In this document: positions 19,526-31,803 of the stretch, piece after piece
Layout of the letters: each line of letters opens with the position of its first letter
How positions within the stretch are numbered: the first letter of the stretch is position 1
DNA from: Pegea sp. RAD2-039
Taxonomy: Eukaryota > Chordata > Thaliacea > Salpida > Salpidae
Reading direction: 5' to 3'
Assembly: GCA_034620365.1 (NCBI GenBank)
Contig: JAQGEQ010000318.1
Span: 310,001-374,000, forward strand
DNA length: 64,000 nucleotides
Program-made: the position numbers and the translations under genes
The notes under the pieces: model-generated
Told to the model about the DNA's origin: nothing
The model's database searches: none
What the model saw: the letters and a program-made list of their open reading frames with translations, nothing else

Positions 19526-22500
19526 GTCAGCATTTACAGTCATTACACGTGTAACTTCATTTTGTATTTTTACAGTATTACGTTTTAACAAAAAGTGAAT
19601 TTGACTTAAAAATTTCTTATAAGAGTTTCTATGAGGCTATAAATTATTCAGGAATTGTGCAAAAATGAAAGTCCCATGATCGTATATGTTTGCAGCTGTA
19701 ACTTTTTCAAAAATTATCAGAGATTTATAGTAGTAAGTGAATATGCTGGAAGCATAAAGTCTGAAAGGTGGTAATTACTTCAGTTTTTTATGTCAAAGCT
19801 TCGTATTCGAAAGCTGATGAAAGTATTACATTAAGCAAGTTTAGTTTAATAAGCTCATATCAATGTAAGATGGTTTACTAAATTATTTGATAAAGAAAGT
19901 AAGAATTTCGAAATGAAGATTATAGGAAAAATCACAATGATTATCTAGATAAAAATTCAATTAATTGTCTTAAGTCGTTTTATTTCTACAAATATTTCTC
20001 TTTATTTAATAAATTAGTGGTTAGATTTACCTCCACAGTTTATAAAACCTAATAATTGACTAGTTTAAACTTTCAAGTCATTTTAGTGTAACCCACTAAT
20101 AACCTTCTAATGATAATGAAAGTTTTAGAAAAGTAATATTTTTTACTTTTTATAAAATTTATCGTATTTGGGTCATAAGATAAGATTTTAAAGAAATAAT
20201 AATGAAATCGAAATAAAATATTTGGAAAGTAGTTAGAAAATATTCTTGTTGAAATAGTTAATAATCAACTCTAAACTAAACTGAGTTTTTTAAAGACGTT
20301 TCAGTGTTCACTTTCAGTAAAAGTTCAATTTTGACATCTGTATTTAGGAAATATTGATGTTAGTTATTGTTATAAAATATTTCAGTTTAAACGAAACTGA
20401 CAAATAATTTCAAAACTTTTATTAATTCATGCTTTTACCACCCATATTTATATAAATAATGAAATTTTAAAGTTAAGAAATCATTATTACCAAACAACTA
20501 TACAATATATTAAGTTTCAGTTGATCTAAGATTCATTTTTCTATCATTGTTCATTATTAAATGTTGACCAGAATGTTGATCTTAAAACAGCAGAAAATTG
20601 AAGAAAATAAACTTCCAGAATTTTTAGATAAATGTTTTTACTGCTAATTAGATGGAATAACAACGAACTAGAGAAAAGTTAAATCAGTTGTATATAAAAA
20701 TGTTGCTTATAAAATTTAGATAGATTCCAACTTTGTCGTCAAAGATACAAAATATTTATACTTGATTAAGAGTAATGTTTCCTATCTAACGCTGAAGTTG
20801 TCTTTCCAAACTATAAATGAATATAGTTGTTTCAAAAAAAGGTGTAATAGTAAACCATGAAAGCAAATGTTTATTTATTGATCTCGAATTTACTTTTCAT
20901 ATCATAAACATCTATATAATAGACTTCTATTGTAAATTCAATAAATATATATAATTGAATTTCAATAGAGAAAGTATCAATTTCTTTCCATCTACATAGC
21001 TTACAAAGTTCAGCAGAAATTCTTTCAGTTGTTTAATAATTAATTTGTCAGAGTTTTCATTACATTTTAAAATAAGTATAATAAAATAACTGTTTGACTT
21101 TATTGTTGTAACTAATAAAAGACAATCCCTTTAATAATCTCTTCAGCGACTTTTCATCAGCCACCTCATGATAGCATCATGAAGCTTAGTTCGGCTAACC
21201 AATAACATCATTAATATCAATAGAAGCCGAAATCAGCATCTGCATCAGTAGGACACCTGATACATTTAATTTGGCATAATACAAAGCTATCTTTTAAAAC
21301 CAAGGCGACCATTTATAGAGCGTTTGTCTCTTGTACGCTATCGTACGTTAGCAAAACATGGACCTTGTCGAAAGCTAATAAAATTAAAATAAAAACGTTC
21401 TGTTTTCCATTTTTGTTGTCTCTGTCAAAAATTGAATTTAACGTGACAGAAAAAGATGTCAAACTAAGAAGTCTTGAATCAAACTAATCTGACAACATTG
21501 TAATTCATGCTAAACACCAAAGGCTTCACATGCTCTACTACTTTTACTAATAATTTCAGAAAGGTCTTTAACAAATTATTTTTTCTAGTTACTATATAAT
21601 GTTAATTATGAAAATGATTTTTCGATTTCTTTCAACAAGTTGGGGAAAATAAAAATAATTTTCTAATTTTCTAGATTGATTTATTTTTGAAATTATTTTG
21701 TAGCGTTTTACGTTTTTCTAATTTCGAATTATTTTAACTTTTCCTGATGAGTTTTATATGTTTTTAACAAATGTTAATATTATTTATTATTATTTAAAAT
21801 ATAATGTAATTATTCATTTATAGATTTACAAAATTCAACTTATACTACTTTTATTTATAACTACCTATAATATAATTGTAAAATATTTTGCCGCCGACGT
21901 AAATGGTTTTCATCATTCGTTTTCAGATTACTGTCATCTGCTAATTAACTACTTGTAGCTAGCGTCTATCATTCTTGTAGTTGTCAATATTGTTAGTTGT
22001 CTTCTTATTACTTTGAATAAATCTCTTTATAAGAATTATCTTTACTTTCATTGAAAAATTTACCATCGTTTTGTTTTATCTACTATTTTTTTTTAATTTT
22101 TGGAAAACATTTTTAATTAATCTTTTTCTAAATTTTTCTTTTTATATCAAACTTTTTTAATTTATTTTAGTGAAATATTTTTTTTTAATTTTAATGATGC
22201 TACTTGGTTAAATCGTTTCTATAATTTAATACATTTTCTTATGATTTTATTACTTTGTATTTGAATTTAACTTGTTTAAACTTGGTAGTTTATGATTATA
22301 ATAATTACTTTTTATCAAAATATGTTCGGCGTTTTACTGTTACAAGTTCTAAAAAATTTATTTTAAAAGTTTTAAAAAATTGCTAATATTTAATTCAAAT
22401 ACTTTTTTTCTTTTGATATTATTTATTTTAGATTATTTATCCGATATTTCGATTTATTTGGTAGTTTTAAAATTAAACTGTTTAGATAAATCAACTAATT

Positions 22501-22555
22501 CATTTATATAACATCAGCAGTTGGTAGATTTTCTAAACTTGTTAATTACATCAAA
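19526..22555 (+). repeat. Common upstream block U of K3, long form
   Basis: It contains the optional segment at about 19872-20640, the palindrome-rich section near 21150-21380 and the GCCGCCGACG motif at about 21889. The TATA-like box found at the same position in most copies is changed here to TAGATAAA (22483-22490). No intact gene is seen. Confidence 0.8.
22483..22490 (+). promoter_or_regulatory. Altered TATA-like box of K3
   Basis: TAGATAAA replaces TATATAAA at the conserved position 73 nt before the ATG. K4 has the same change at 31731-31738. If this octamer is the real TATA box, K3 and K4 may be expressed differently from the other genes. The shared change also links K3 and K4 as close relatives in this part of the unit. 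Confidence 0.3.
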
Positions 22556-25426
22556 ATGGTATATAGATTAAATAGCAAAGTTGTTTTCCATTCAATTATG
22601 CCACCTACAGATGATAAAAGGTTAGTAGAATTTTGTGCCTTCACTTAAAATTGTTCGCTAAGAAAACTTACTTTAAGTTCACTTTTTATTTAAGATAAAC
22701 ACAGATTAGAAAATTATTTATGTTGCATCTAAAAAGATTAATAACTTAAATTTTATCGATTTTAACTTGTAATTATTATATTTCTAATTTGTTTTAGAGT
22801 CATTTTAGTGTTACTCAATCATTTAAAAGAATTTAAATTTTATTGTTTTATCTATTTATAAATTTAAGAACTGAATTAAGTATTTTTCATTTTAATTATT
22901 CACTTTTTTTATTTTTATCAAACTTGTTTCTAATTCTTTATTTATAATTTGATACTAAAGTAAATTATACTTTTGATAATTTTAGAGATGAAGTTTCGGA
23001 AGTTGATAATTGTACAAATCTTCATCAACTTAAACTGAATGACTCTTGTGAAGATTCTCAGATTCATGATGTTAGCATCAAAGTGAAATTAAATGGATTT
23101 GAAAGAAGTTTCAATTGTGACAAACGTATATTAGTTGCTGCTTCACCTTATTTTGAAGCAATGTTTCGTGGTAAGTTAGATTCAAGATTCAACTTCAATT
23201 GTGAAAATAACTGAATATACAAAAAAATATTTGAATTTATTAAGGTGGTGGATTTAAAGAATCATATTCTCGTGAAGTTACCTTAAATGAGGTAGACCCA
23301 AATGTATTCTCTGATCTTCTAGGATACATTTACACAAACAAAATACAAATCAATCAAGAAAACGTTGAGAAACTGATGATTGCAGATTCCATGTATCAAA
23401 TAAATGGTTTAGAGAATTTATGTAGCAAGTAAGCTAGTTTTATAATTCAGTTTCTTTCAATAGTTTTTGTAATTATACTTTATCAATTACAGCTTTTTGG
23501 AAAGTCAAATAGAGATTTCCAACTGTATTGGATTTGCAACGTTTGCTGAGAATTATGGAATTTTGGAGCTTTCAACCAAAATTGAAAAATTTATTGGAAA
23601 AAACTTTATAGAAGTAAGAAAATAGAGAAATGTTATTTTCTTGGCTAAAACATTTTAAGTAGAAAGATTTTTTCTACTTCATCAAACTTAAATATTTATG
23701 AAATATTTACTTGCTTCGTTATTTCTACTGATTTTGTTCTTTTCATATTTAATAAGAAAAAGTTTTTGATTGATTTCATGATATTTACCAGATTTCAAAA
23801 TGTGAACAATTTAAATTACAACCAGACTCTGTAATTTGTAAAATAATTTCAAAAGATGAGCTTCATGTGATTTGTGAATCCCAAGTATTCAATGCTCTTT
23901 TAGATTGGATCAAATATGATTTAACTTCAAGAAAACATTTTTTAAATAAATTAATTAAGATTGTAAGTATCTAGAAACTATAAAGTTGTAGACTTGTGAG
24001 TATAAAATTGTGATTTCTCTAGGTACGATGCCATTTTATAAATCCAAATTTTATTTCGACGAAATTAGAAAGTTGTGATGTAATTAGAGATACTTGTTAT
24101 GAATGTCTCAGCAAGGTCCTCGATGACCTCAAAGCTTTCATCCCAATTGAAAGTAAGCCAAGACAACTTGATATTCGGCAGGTAAGATTATTTAATTAAA
24201 TACTTTTCACTTCAACCACTGACATATGACGTCACAGGTTATCTACATCATTGATGAATCCGATAGATCTGATGAGAAATCTTTGAAAAGTGCAAATTTC
24301 CGTTTGTCTGAAACGGATGTTTGGTTTAAACTCCCAAAGCTGTGTCTAGGAAATATTTCAAGATCTGTTGTCATCAATGGTTTCATTTATATGTTAAAGA
24401 GGAATGGTGATTTGGAAAGGTTAGAAGCATGAAGCAAATGATGACATCATCATTGCAAACTAAATATGACGTCATCACTTTTCTAGATACAACCCAATTT
24501 TAAATGAGTGGAAGAAGTGCAAAAGTTTAGAAGATAACTTGTATTTAGACGGTCGAATGTGTTGGCCGACATTTGGAGTTATTGAAAATGAATTGTACAT
24601 TCTTAAAGATTATTATGAAGATTTTCATTATTTAAAAAAAACTAGAATAGTAAAGTGAGTGATGAAATGAGATTTCAACCAAAACTTCATTTGCCAAAAA
24701 CTATTATGTTATTTCCAGATACGATCCGATAACTGATAAATGGAGGCAAAGAGCTTCATTAAATAGATATTGTATCTATTTCGGTTGTGCTGTCTTCAAC
24801 CGGATGTTGAATGTTGTCGGTGGTTACGATTTGAATAACATAGTTGCTAGTGTGGATAAATATGATCCACAGAGGGACGAATGGAGTTCTGTAAAATCGA
24901 TGTTGACACCTCGAAGTGATTTAGGTACTTGCTGATGACGTCACGATGACGTTTTGATCATATGATGATAACTAATTTTAAAATCATTAAAGATGTAGTC
25001 ACGCTTGGCAACTATATCTACGCCATTAGTGGTTATAATGGAGAAGAATATTTAAAGACTGTTGAAAGATATGATGTCCTCAATGATAATTGGGAGTTTG
25101 TAGCAAGTATAAAATATGCAAGGAGATGCCCAAAAGCTGTTGTCTTTAATAAGAAGATTTATGTTTTTGGTAAAACTTTTCTTATGTTTCGAATTGAAAA
25201 ACTTTTTGATAAAATTTTTATGATGTTTACAATAATTTGCATAATTGTGATGAACTTGTTGATTGTTTCAGGAGGTTATTATGGAATAGATGATAAAATT
25301 GTCGAATGTTACAATGAAGTAACAAATGAATGGAAAGAAGTTGCAAGAACGAAAGAAAAGATTAATCAAGTCATAGTCAGTTATCAACCATGTGTACCTG
25401 ACATATGTGAAAATTTCCCATTTTAA
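22556..25426 (+). CDS. K3: BTB-BACK-Kelch protein (KLHL type), 590 aa
   Basis: Exons: 22556-22620, 22986-23170, 23245-23428, 23493-23613, 23792-23962, 24023-24181, 24238-24419, 24487-24654, 24719-24924, 24993-25169 and 25272-25426. The frame is open for 590 codons. It is the most divergent full copy. Changes include MVYRL at the N-terminus, KIEKFIGKN and SKCEQFKL in BACK, ESDRSDEKSLKS at the first Kelch strand, KRNGD in place of KWNGD, and RMLNVVGG in place of RMLYVVGG. One blade reads AISGYNGEEYL, so a usual Kelch Gly-Gly pair has become Ser-Gly. Exon 11 is 3 nt shorter and has TKEKINQ in the last loop. No frame-breaking change is seen, so it may be functional. Confidence 0.88.
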
Positions 25427-27421
25427 TAAATCAATTTTACTAGTAGATTGCTGTGAAGTTTATTTTCAGTATAAAGTTGCTTTTGAGGTCGTGTTTATTT
25501 TCAAAAATATTTAGAATAAAATCAAAATGTTCTTTCATGAATATTTTCTTATTTTTTAATTGTTTGATAATTTACAAAATATAAAAAAGTTTGTTAGAAT
25601 TTAGAGATTTATTTTAATCATCAAATCAGATCTTTTTTGTTTGAAGTCATTTAGAAATTGAAGTTCATTAAATTTTTAACAAATTTTTGTCTAATAAGAG
25701 ACAACTTCTGTGAAATTAAAACATTTATTAACGATACATCTTATAGTGAACTTCTAACCAGAAGTAGGATTTGATTAATTACTAAAAGTTAACGATTTAA
25801 AGATTTGTTCATTCGTCATTTTCGACATAAACGAAAACGCATTCAGTTCTGACTACAAAATTTTATAATAAAATGTTTAATCAAGGTAAAAACTAAAAAA
25901 ATATTTCACTTTATTCAACGAAATTTTGCAACCTTTCTAAATATCTTTATAAGTATCATTGACCTCGTCAATGGTTTCATATAACATGATACCATGTTTC
26001 AAGGTTCTTGTGGTTTATTCTGTACATTAGTCTGACTTTCTCATTCTTATTTCTTTGAATATTATGATGAGATAAAATGTTAGTTGGCTCTGAAACTCGC
26101 CCAGAAACACAAACAGACTCACAAGGTTCTCTTATTATAGATTTTATGGTGATAACCAGAATTACATACAGATAGATATTTGAGGTTTTTAAACTTGTGG
26201 CCTGAAACATCTGCAGCGATGATATTGACCTCAATAATAAAAGCAATTACAGCAAATAACTTCTATTTTTATCTGAAAAATAATTTCCTGGTGAGAGTTA
26301 ACTCAAAGAATTTAAAGAATATTAACTTCACTAAACAAATTTGTCAAACTATTTTACTTGCTTATAATATTATACAAAGAGAAAGTTTCTACAATTAGTT
26401 TACTATTTTAATGTATGCTCTTTACTTATAATAATATCAGAATAGTGAACACTGTTTCAAAGTTTTTACTAACATCAAATTTATCAAACTGAATATAAAG
26501 TATTAAGTTAAAAACAGACTAATATCTGATAATATGTCAAGTTAAAAATATACAAAATTTGTAAATTGTACATATTTGACTGTTCATTATAAATATCAAA
26601 TTAACACATTAAAAGGCTTTCAATGCTAAAATATTAACAAAAAATATTAAATAGTTTATTTATACTAATTATTAGCTAAAACCTCACAGAAAAAAGCTTT
26701 TAAAATAAAGCATTTCCAAAATTATTGAAATGTTAAATCATATAAAAACTTAAACTTGCTTTTTAGATCTTTCAAAATTGGTTTGGTTCAATTATTTGAG
26801 TTAATCAGGAAATTAAAGAAGACTTTAAAATAAAAAAACAATCTTTCGGAACTAGATTGAAAAGTTTAGCTGAACAATTTTAACAACTAAGGCTGATAGA
26901 AATAATAATTGAAGTTAATAATCTTTTTGAAAATAGTTAAAACACTTTTTCACTGTAATTTCTAAAAGTGGAACAGATACTCATGAGAAAAGTTATGTGA
27001 TTTTTGAAGAGATCTTGCTGATATAAAATATTTGTTTTTGTTAAAACAATTGTTTGATTTATAAAATGTTACAAAATAAGTCTTGAAAACGCTCAAGTCA
27101 CAAAGAAAACGGTTTGAAAAAGTTTAATTAAAATGCTGAATATTCTGAAGGGAATTGTCATCTATTGAGAAACCATCAAATTATGAGTTTTAATAACTTC
27201 TGTTATTCTCATTTGACAGGTTTTCTTATCTGACTACAAATCGTCAGACTTTTGTCCAGCTGTTGATACAGAATTAATGATTTTAAGAAATCAAATATAA
27301 CAAGTTTTACTTTTACAGCTTAAATTAAAATTTCCTGATAATCATTTCAATACAAACTGTATGTCCTCTTCTTGAGCAACAAAAACTTTTTACATTTCTG
27401 CTTAATTTTTTTAAAGTAATT

Positions 27422-27634
27422 TTACTTACGACAAAAATTGAATATTTTGTAGAAAGACCCTTCGTGAACATATGAAGAATAACCCATAAAATCAAAAAAC
27501 GCAATTCCACTTTGCTTATGCTTATTTTCTTTCCTATTTTCAAAACACGAAAAATTGAAATTGGATATAGAGGATACAACTTTAGATTTTAATGTCTTGT
27601 TTATAAACTGGTTTAATTTTAGTTGTTTACTCAA
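27422..27634 (-). CDS. Candidate small minus-strand exon in S2 (copy after K3)
   Basis: Copy of the open frame described at 17980-18380, with the same start (MSKQLKLNQ) and the same GTAAGT donor near its end. The overlapping frame differs from the K2-side copy by one residue (CCSRRG for CCTRRG). Confidence 0.22.
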   Translation of the reverse strand: MSKQLKLNQFINKTLKSKVVSSISNFNFSCFENRKENKHKQSGIAFFDFMGYSSYVHEGSFYKIFNFCRK

Positions 27635-27796
27635 TTTTCACGGGAAATAACTTTATCTTTACAAGTAATTTCATTTGAAAACTTTTTAGTAAAAATTTAA
27701 CATAAGGGTAGATATTTGAAACCGTTTAAAAAATTTAACACAAAGTTATAAACTTACTGTCTATAAATATATAATAATCCTAAACATGATAAAAGT

Positions 27797-28577
27797 TTAA
27801 CTGGATTTAGATAACAAATTTAGAAGCAAACATTTTATCAGATCTTCATCTTTTTGTTTATCAGTAACTTCTTCTTTTGCAGGACTTTTGGTAACATTAT
27901 CATCAGTTACTGGGAAAGTTTCAGGTTTTGGCGATGTCAAAAATTATAAATTAAATGATTTCAGATAAATATATTTAAATATATATATATTGAATAGATA
28001 TAGAAAGTTACAAGTTGCAAAAAATCAAGACTAATAATAATTTTATTTATGGTAATTTAATTTTTTTATACATTGTTACAAAAGCTCGATAATAAGATCA
28101 AGAAATTATAGCAAATAGACCAGATCGTCTTCTAGACCCAAAAATTATGCTTACTAATTGGTGTTGAAGTACCAAGTGATGCAAATGTAAGTAAAAAGGT
28201 ACTACTTGATATTGAAGTACCAAGTGGTGCAAATGTAAGTATACTTTTACACATTTTACACAAACAACTTTTACTGTCTGATATCCCCCACAAACTAAGC
28301 ATCGCATCTTAACCGCTTTACTGCAATTAACTTCGTTCCACTTCATTAATCTTTAATTTTATTCACTAAAAAATAAATGAGTTAAATATTGTTACAGGGT
28401 TAAGTTTTTGAACAGATTTTAAATTTGATATTTTACAATTTACTTTTGTATTTGTTTTTACAGAAGAATTATCTATAGAAATATCTTAAGGTAACCTAGA
28501 GGTATTTCTTGGACGATGCTAACTGCTATAATTTGCAAAGAACAAAGTTTGTCGGTGAATTTGTCAAGAAATTTCAT
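27797..28577 (-). CDS. Candidate small minus-strand gene in S2 (copy after K3)
   Basis: Same two segments as at 18543-19323: ATG at 28577, open to 28473; segment 2 at 27909-27797. The span is 781 nt, exactly as in the other three S2 copies, so no net insertion or deletion has built up. One third-position change in segment 1 is silent (Lys AAA/AAG). The Cys-x2-Cys pair pattern is open here within 28098-28346 on the minus strand. Confidence 0.3.
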
Positions 28578-28787
28578 GTTTAGTAAAAACGCTGTTTGTT
28601 AATTTACTTTTTGATAAAATTAATCTAAAACTAACTACAAAAGATTGGTCTCGACCTGTCAAAGTAACGTGGTCTGATATTCGAGTTCCTCTCTTGTTCA
28701 AATTACAGAAACGAGAACTACGTATGTCAGTCATCAATCAAACATATCCAAAAATAAATTCAACTTACAATGTAACTTGGTCAGCAT

Positions 28788-31700
28788 TGAGAGTTATTAA
28801 ACGTGTAACTTCATTTTGTATTTTTACAGTAATATGTTTTAGTGAGAGGTATAGTTGATTAACAATAATTAATTTTTCTTATAAGAGTTTCTATGAGCCT
28901 ATAAAGTATTCAGGAATTATGCAAAAATGAAAGTCCATGGTCGTATATGTTTGCAGCTGTAACTTTTTCAAATATTATCAAAGATTTATAGTAGTAAGTT
29001 AATATGCTGGAAGCATAAAGTTTGAAAGGTGGTAATTACTTCAGTTTTTTAATGTCAAAGCTTCGTATTCGAAAGATGATGAAAGCATTACATTAAGCAA
29101 GTTTAGTTTAATAAGCTCATATCAATGTAAGATGGTTTACTAGATTCTTTGATAAAGAAAGTAAGAATTTCAAAATATAGACTATAGAAACTATCATGAT
29201 GATTATCTAGGTTAAAATTCAATCAAATGTCTAAAGTCGTTTTATTTCCACAAATATTTCTCTTTATTTAATAATTTAGTGGTTAGATTTACCTCCACAT
29301 TTTCTAATACCTAGTATTTGACTATATCAAAATTTCAAGTCATTTTAGTGTAACCAACCATTATCCTTTTAATAATAATGAAAGTTTTAGAAAAGTAATA
29401 TTTTTTACTTTTTATAAAATTTATCCTATTTGGGTCATAAGATAAGATTTTAAAGAAATAATAATGAAATCTAAATAAAATATTTGGAAAGTAGTTAGAA
29501 AAGACTCTTGTTGAAGTAGTTAATTATCAATTCTAAACTAAACTGAGTTTTTGAAGACGTTTCAGTGTTTACTTTCAGTAAAAGTTCAATTTTGACATTT
29601 GTATTTAGGAAATATTGATGTTAGTTATTGTTATAAAACATTTCAGTTTAAACAAAACTGACAAATAATTTCAAAACTTTTATTAATTCATGCTTTTACA
29701 AACCACATTTATATAATGAAATTTTAAAGTTAATAAATCATTATTACCAAGCAGCTATACAAAAAATTAGGTTTCAGTTTATCTAAGAATCATTTTTCTA
29801 TCATTGTTCATTATTAAATGTCAACCAGAATGTTGATCTTAAAACAGCCGAAAATTGAAGAAAATAAACTTCCAGAATTTTTAAATAAATGTTTTTACTA
29901 CTAATTAGATGGAATAACAACGAATTGGAGAAAGGTTAAATCGATTGTATATAAAATGTGGTTTATAAAATTTAGATAGATTCCAACTTTGTCGTCAAAG
30001 ATACAAAATATTTATACTTGATAAAGAGTAATGTTTCCTAACGAACGCTGAAGTTATCTTTCCAAACTATGGATGAATATGTTGTTTCAAAAAAAGGTGT
30101 AATAGTAAACCATGAAAGAAAATTTTTATTTATTGATCTCGAATTTACTTTTCATATCATAAACATCTATATAATAAACTTCTATTGTAAATTCAATAAA
30201 TATATATAATTGAATTTCAATAGAGAAAGTATCAATTTCTTTCTATCTACATAGCTTATAAAGTTCAGCAGAAATTCTTTTAGTTGTTTAATAATTAATT
30301 TTCAGAGTTTTATTTACATTTTGAAAAAATAAATTAAAATAACTGTTTGACTTTATTGTTGTAAATAGTAAAAGATAATCCCTTTAATAATCTCTTCAGC
30401 GACTTTTCATCAGCCACCTCATGATATCATCATGAAGCTTATTTCGGCTAACCAATAACATCATTAATATCAATAGAAGCTGAAATCAGCATCTGCATCA
30501 GTAGTGCACCTGGTACATTTAATCTGGCATAATACAAAGCTATCTTTTAAAACCAAGGCGACCATTTATAAAGCGTTTGTCTCTTGTACGCTTCATACGT
30601 TAGCAAAAGATGGACCTTGTCGAAAGCTAATGAAATTAAAATAAATACTCTCTGTTTTCGATTTTCTTGTCTATGTCAAAATAAATTTTAACGTGACAGC
30701 AAAAGATTTTAAACTAGAAAGTTTTGAAGCAAACTAATCTGCCAACAATGTAGTTCATGCTAACATCAAAGGGTTCACATGCTCTACTACTTTTACTATT
30801 AATTTCAGAAAGGTCTTAAACAAATTATTTTTTCTAGTTACTATATAATGTTAACTTTGAAAATGATTTTACAATATCTTTCAACAAGTTGGGGTAAATA
30901 AAAATAATTTTCTAGTTTTCTAGATTTATTTATTTTTGAAATTATTTTGTAGCTTTTTACGTTTTTCTAATTTCGAATTATTCTAACTTTTCTTGATGAG
31001 TTTTATAATTTTTAACAAATGTTAATATTATTTATTATTATTTAACATATATTTTAATTATTCATTTATAGAATTACAAAATTCAACTTATACTACTTTT
31101 ATTTATAACTACCTATAATAAAATAGTAAAATATTTGCCGCCGACGTAAATGGTTTTCATCATTCGTTTTCAGATAACTGTCATCTACTATTTAACTACT
31201 TGTAGCTAGCGTCTATCATTCTTGTAGTTGTCATTATTCTTAGTTGTCTTCTTATTACTTTCAAAAAATCTCTTTATAAGAATTATATTTACTTTCTTTA
31301 AAAAATTTATCATCGTTTTGTTTATCTAATATTTTTTTTTTTAATTTTTGGAAAACATTTTTAATTAATCTTTTTCTAATTTTTCTTTTTATATCAAACT
31401 TTTTTAATTTATTTTAGTGAAATATTTTTTTTTAATTTTAATGATGCTACTTGATTGAATTAATTTTTATAATTTAATACATTTTCTTATGATTTTATAT
31501 TTTTGTATTTAATTTTAACTAATTTAACCTTGGTAGTTTATGATTATAATAGTTACTTTTTATTAAAATATGTTCGGCGTTTTACTGTTACAAGTTCTAA
31601 AAAATTTATTTTAAAAGTTTTAAAAAATTGCTAATATTTAATTCAAATACTTTTTTTCTTTTGATATTATTTATTTTAGATTATTTATCCGATATTTCGA

Positions 31701-31803
31701 TTTATTTGGTAGTTTTAAAATTAAACTGTTTAGATAAATCAACTAATTCATTTATATAACATCAGCAGTTGGTAGATTTTCTAAACTTGTTAATTACATC
31801 AAA
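28788..31803 (+). repeat. Common upstream block U of K4, long form
   Basis: It holds the optional segment (about 29134-29899), the GCCGCCGACG motif at about 31136 and the altered TAGATAAA box at 31731-31738. No gene is seen. Confidence 0.8.

Larger units (their letters stand above)
25500..28787 (+). repeat. Spacer type S2 after K3 (full length)
   Basis: Same layout as the S2 spacer after K2. One extra base near 26083 (TTAGTTGGCTC against TTAGGGGCTC) lengthens a minus-strand open frame to 25977-26246, so the C-terminal part reads NILSHHNIQRNKNEKVRLMY. This hints that S2 once carried a longer coding sequence on that strand. The right-hand end (GAGAGTTATTAAACG, then GAGAGGTATAGTTG) is a sub-variant shared with the S2 after K6 but not with those after K2 and K5. 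Confidence 0.8.

Noticed and set aside
28200-28346. piggyBac-type C-terminal Cys-rich domain in S2 (RCLVCGGYQTVKVVCVKC)
   Set aside because: Only two Cys pairs are present, no transposase core or terminal repeats are found, and the frame runs straight into a DNA repeat. The motif is reported only as part of the candidate small gene.
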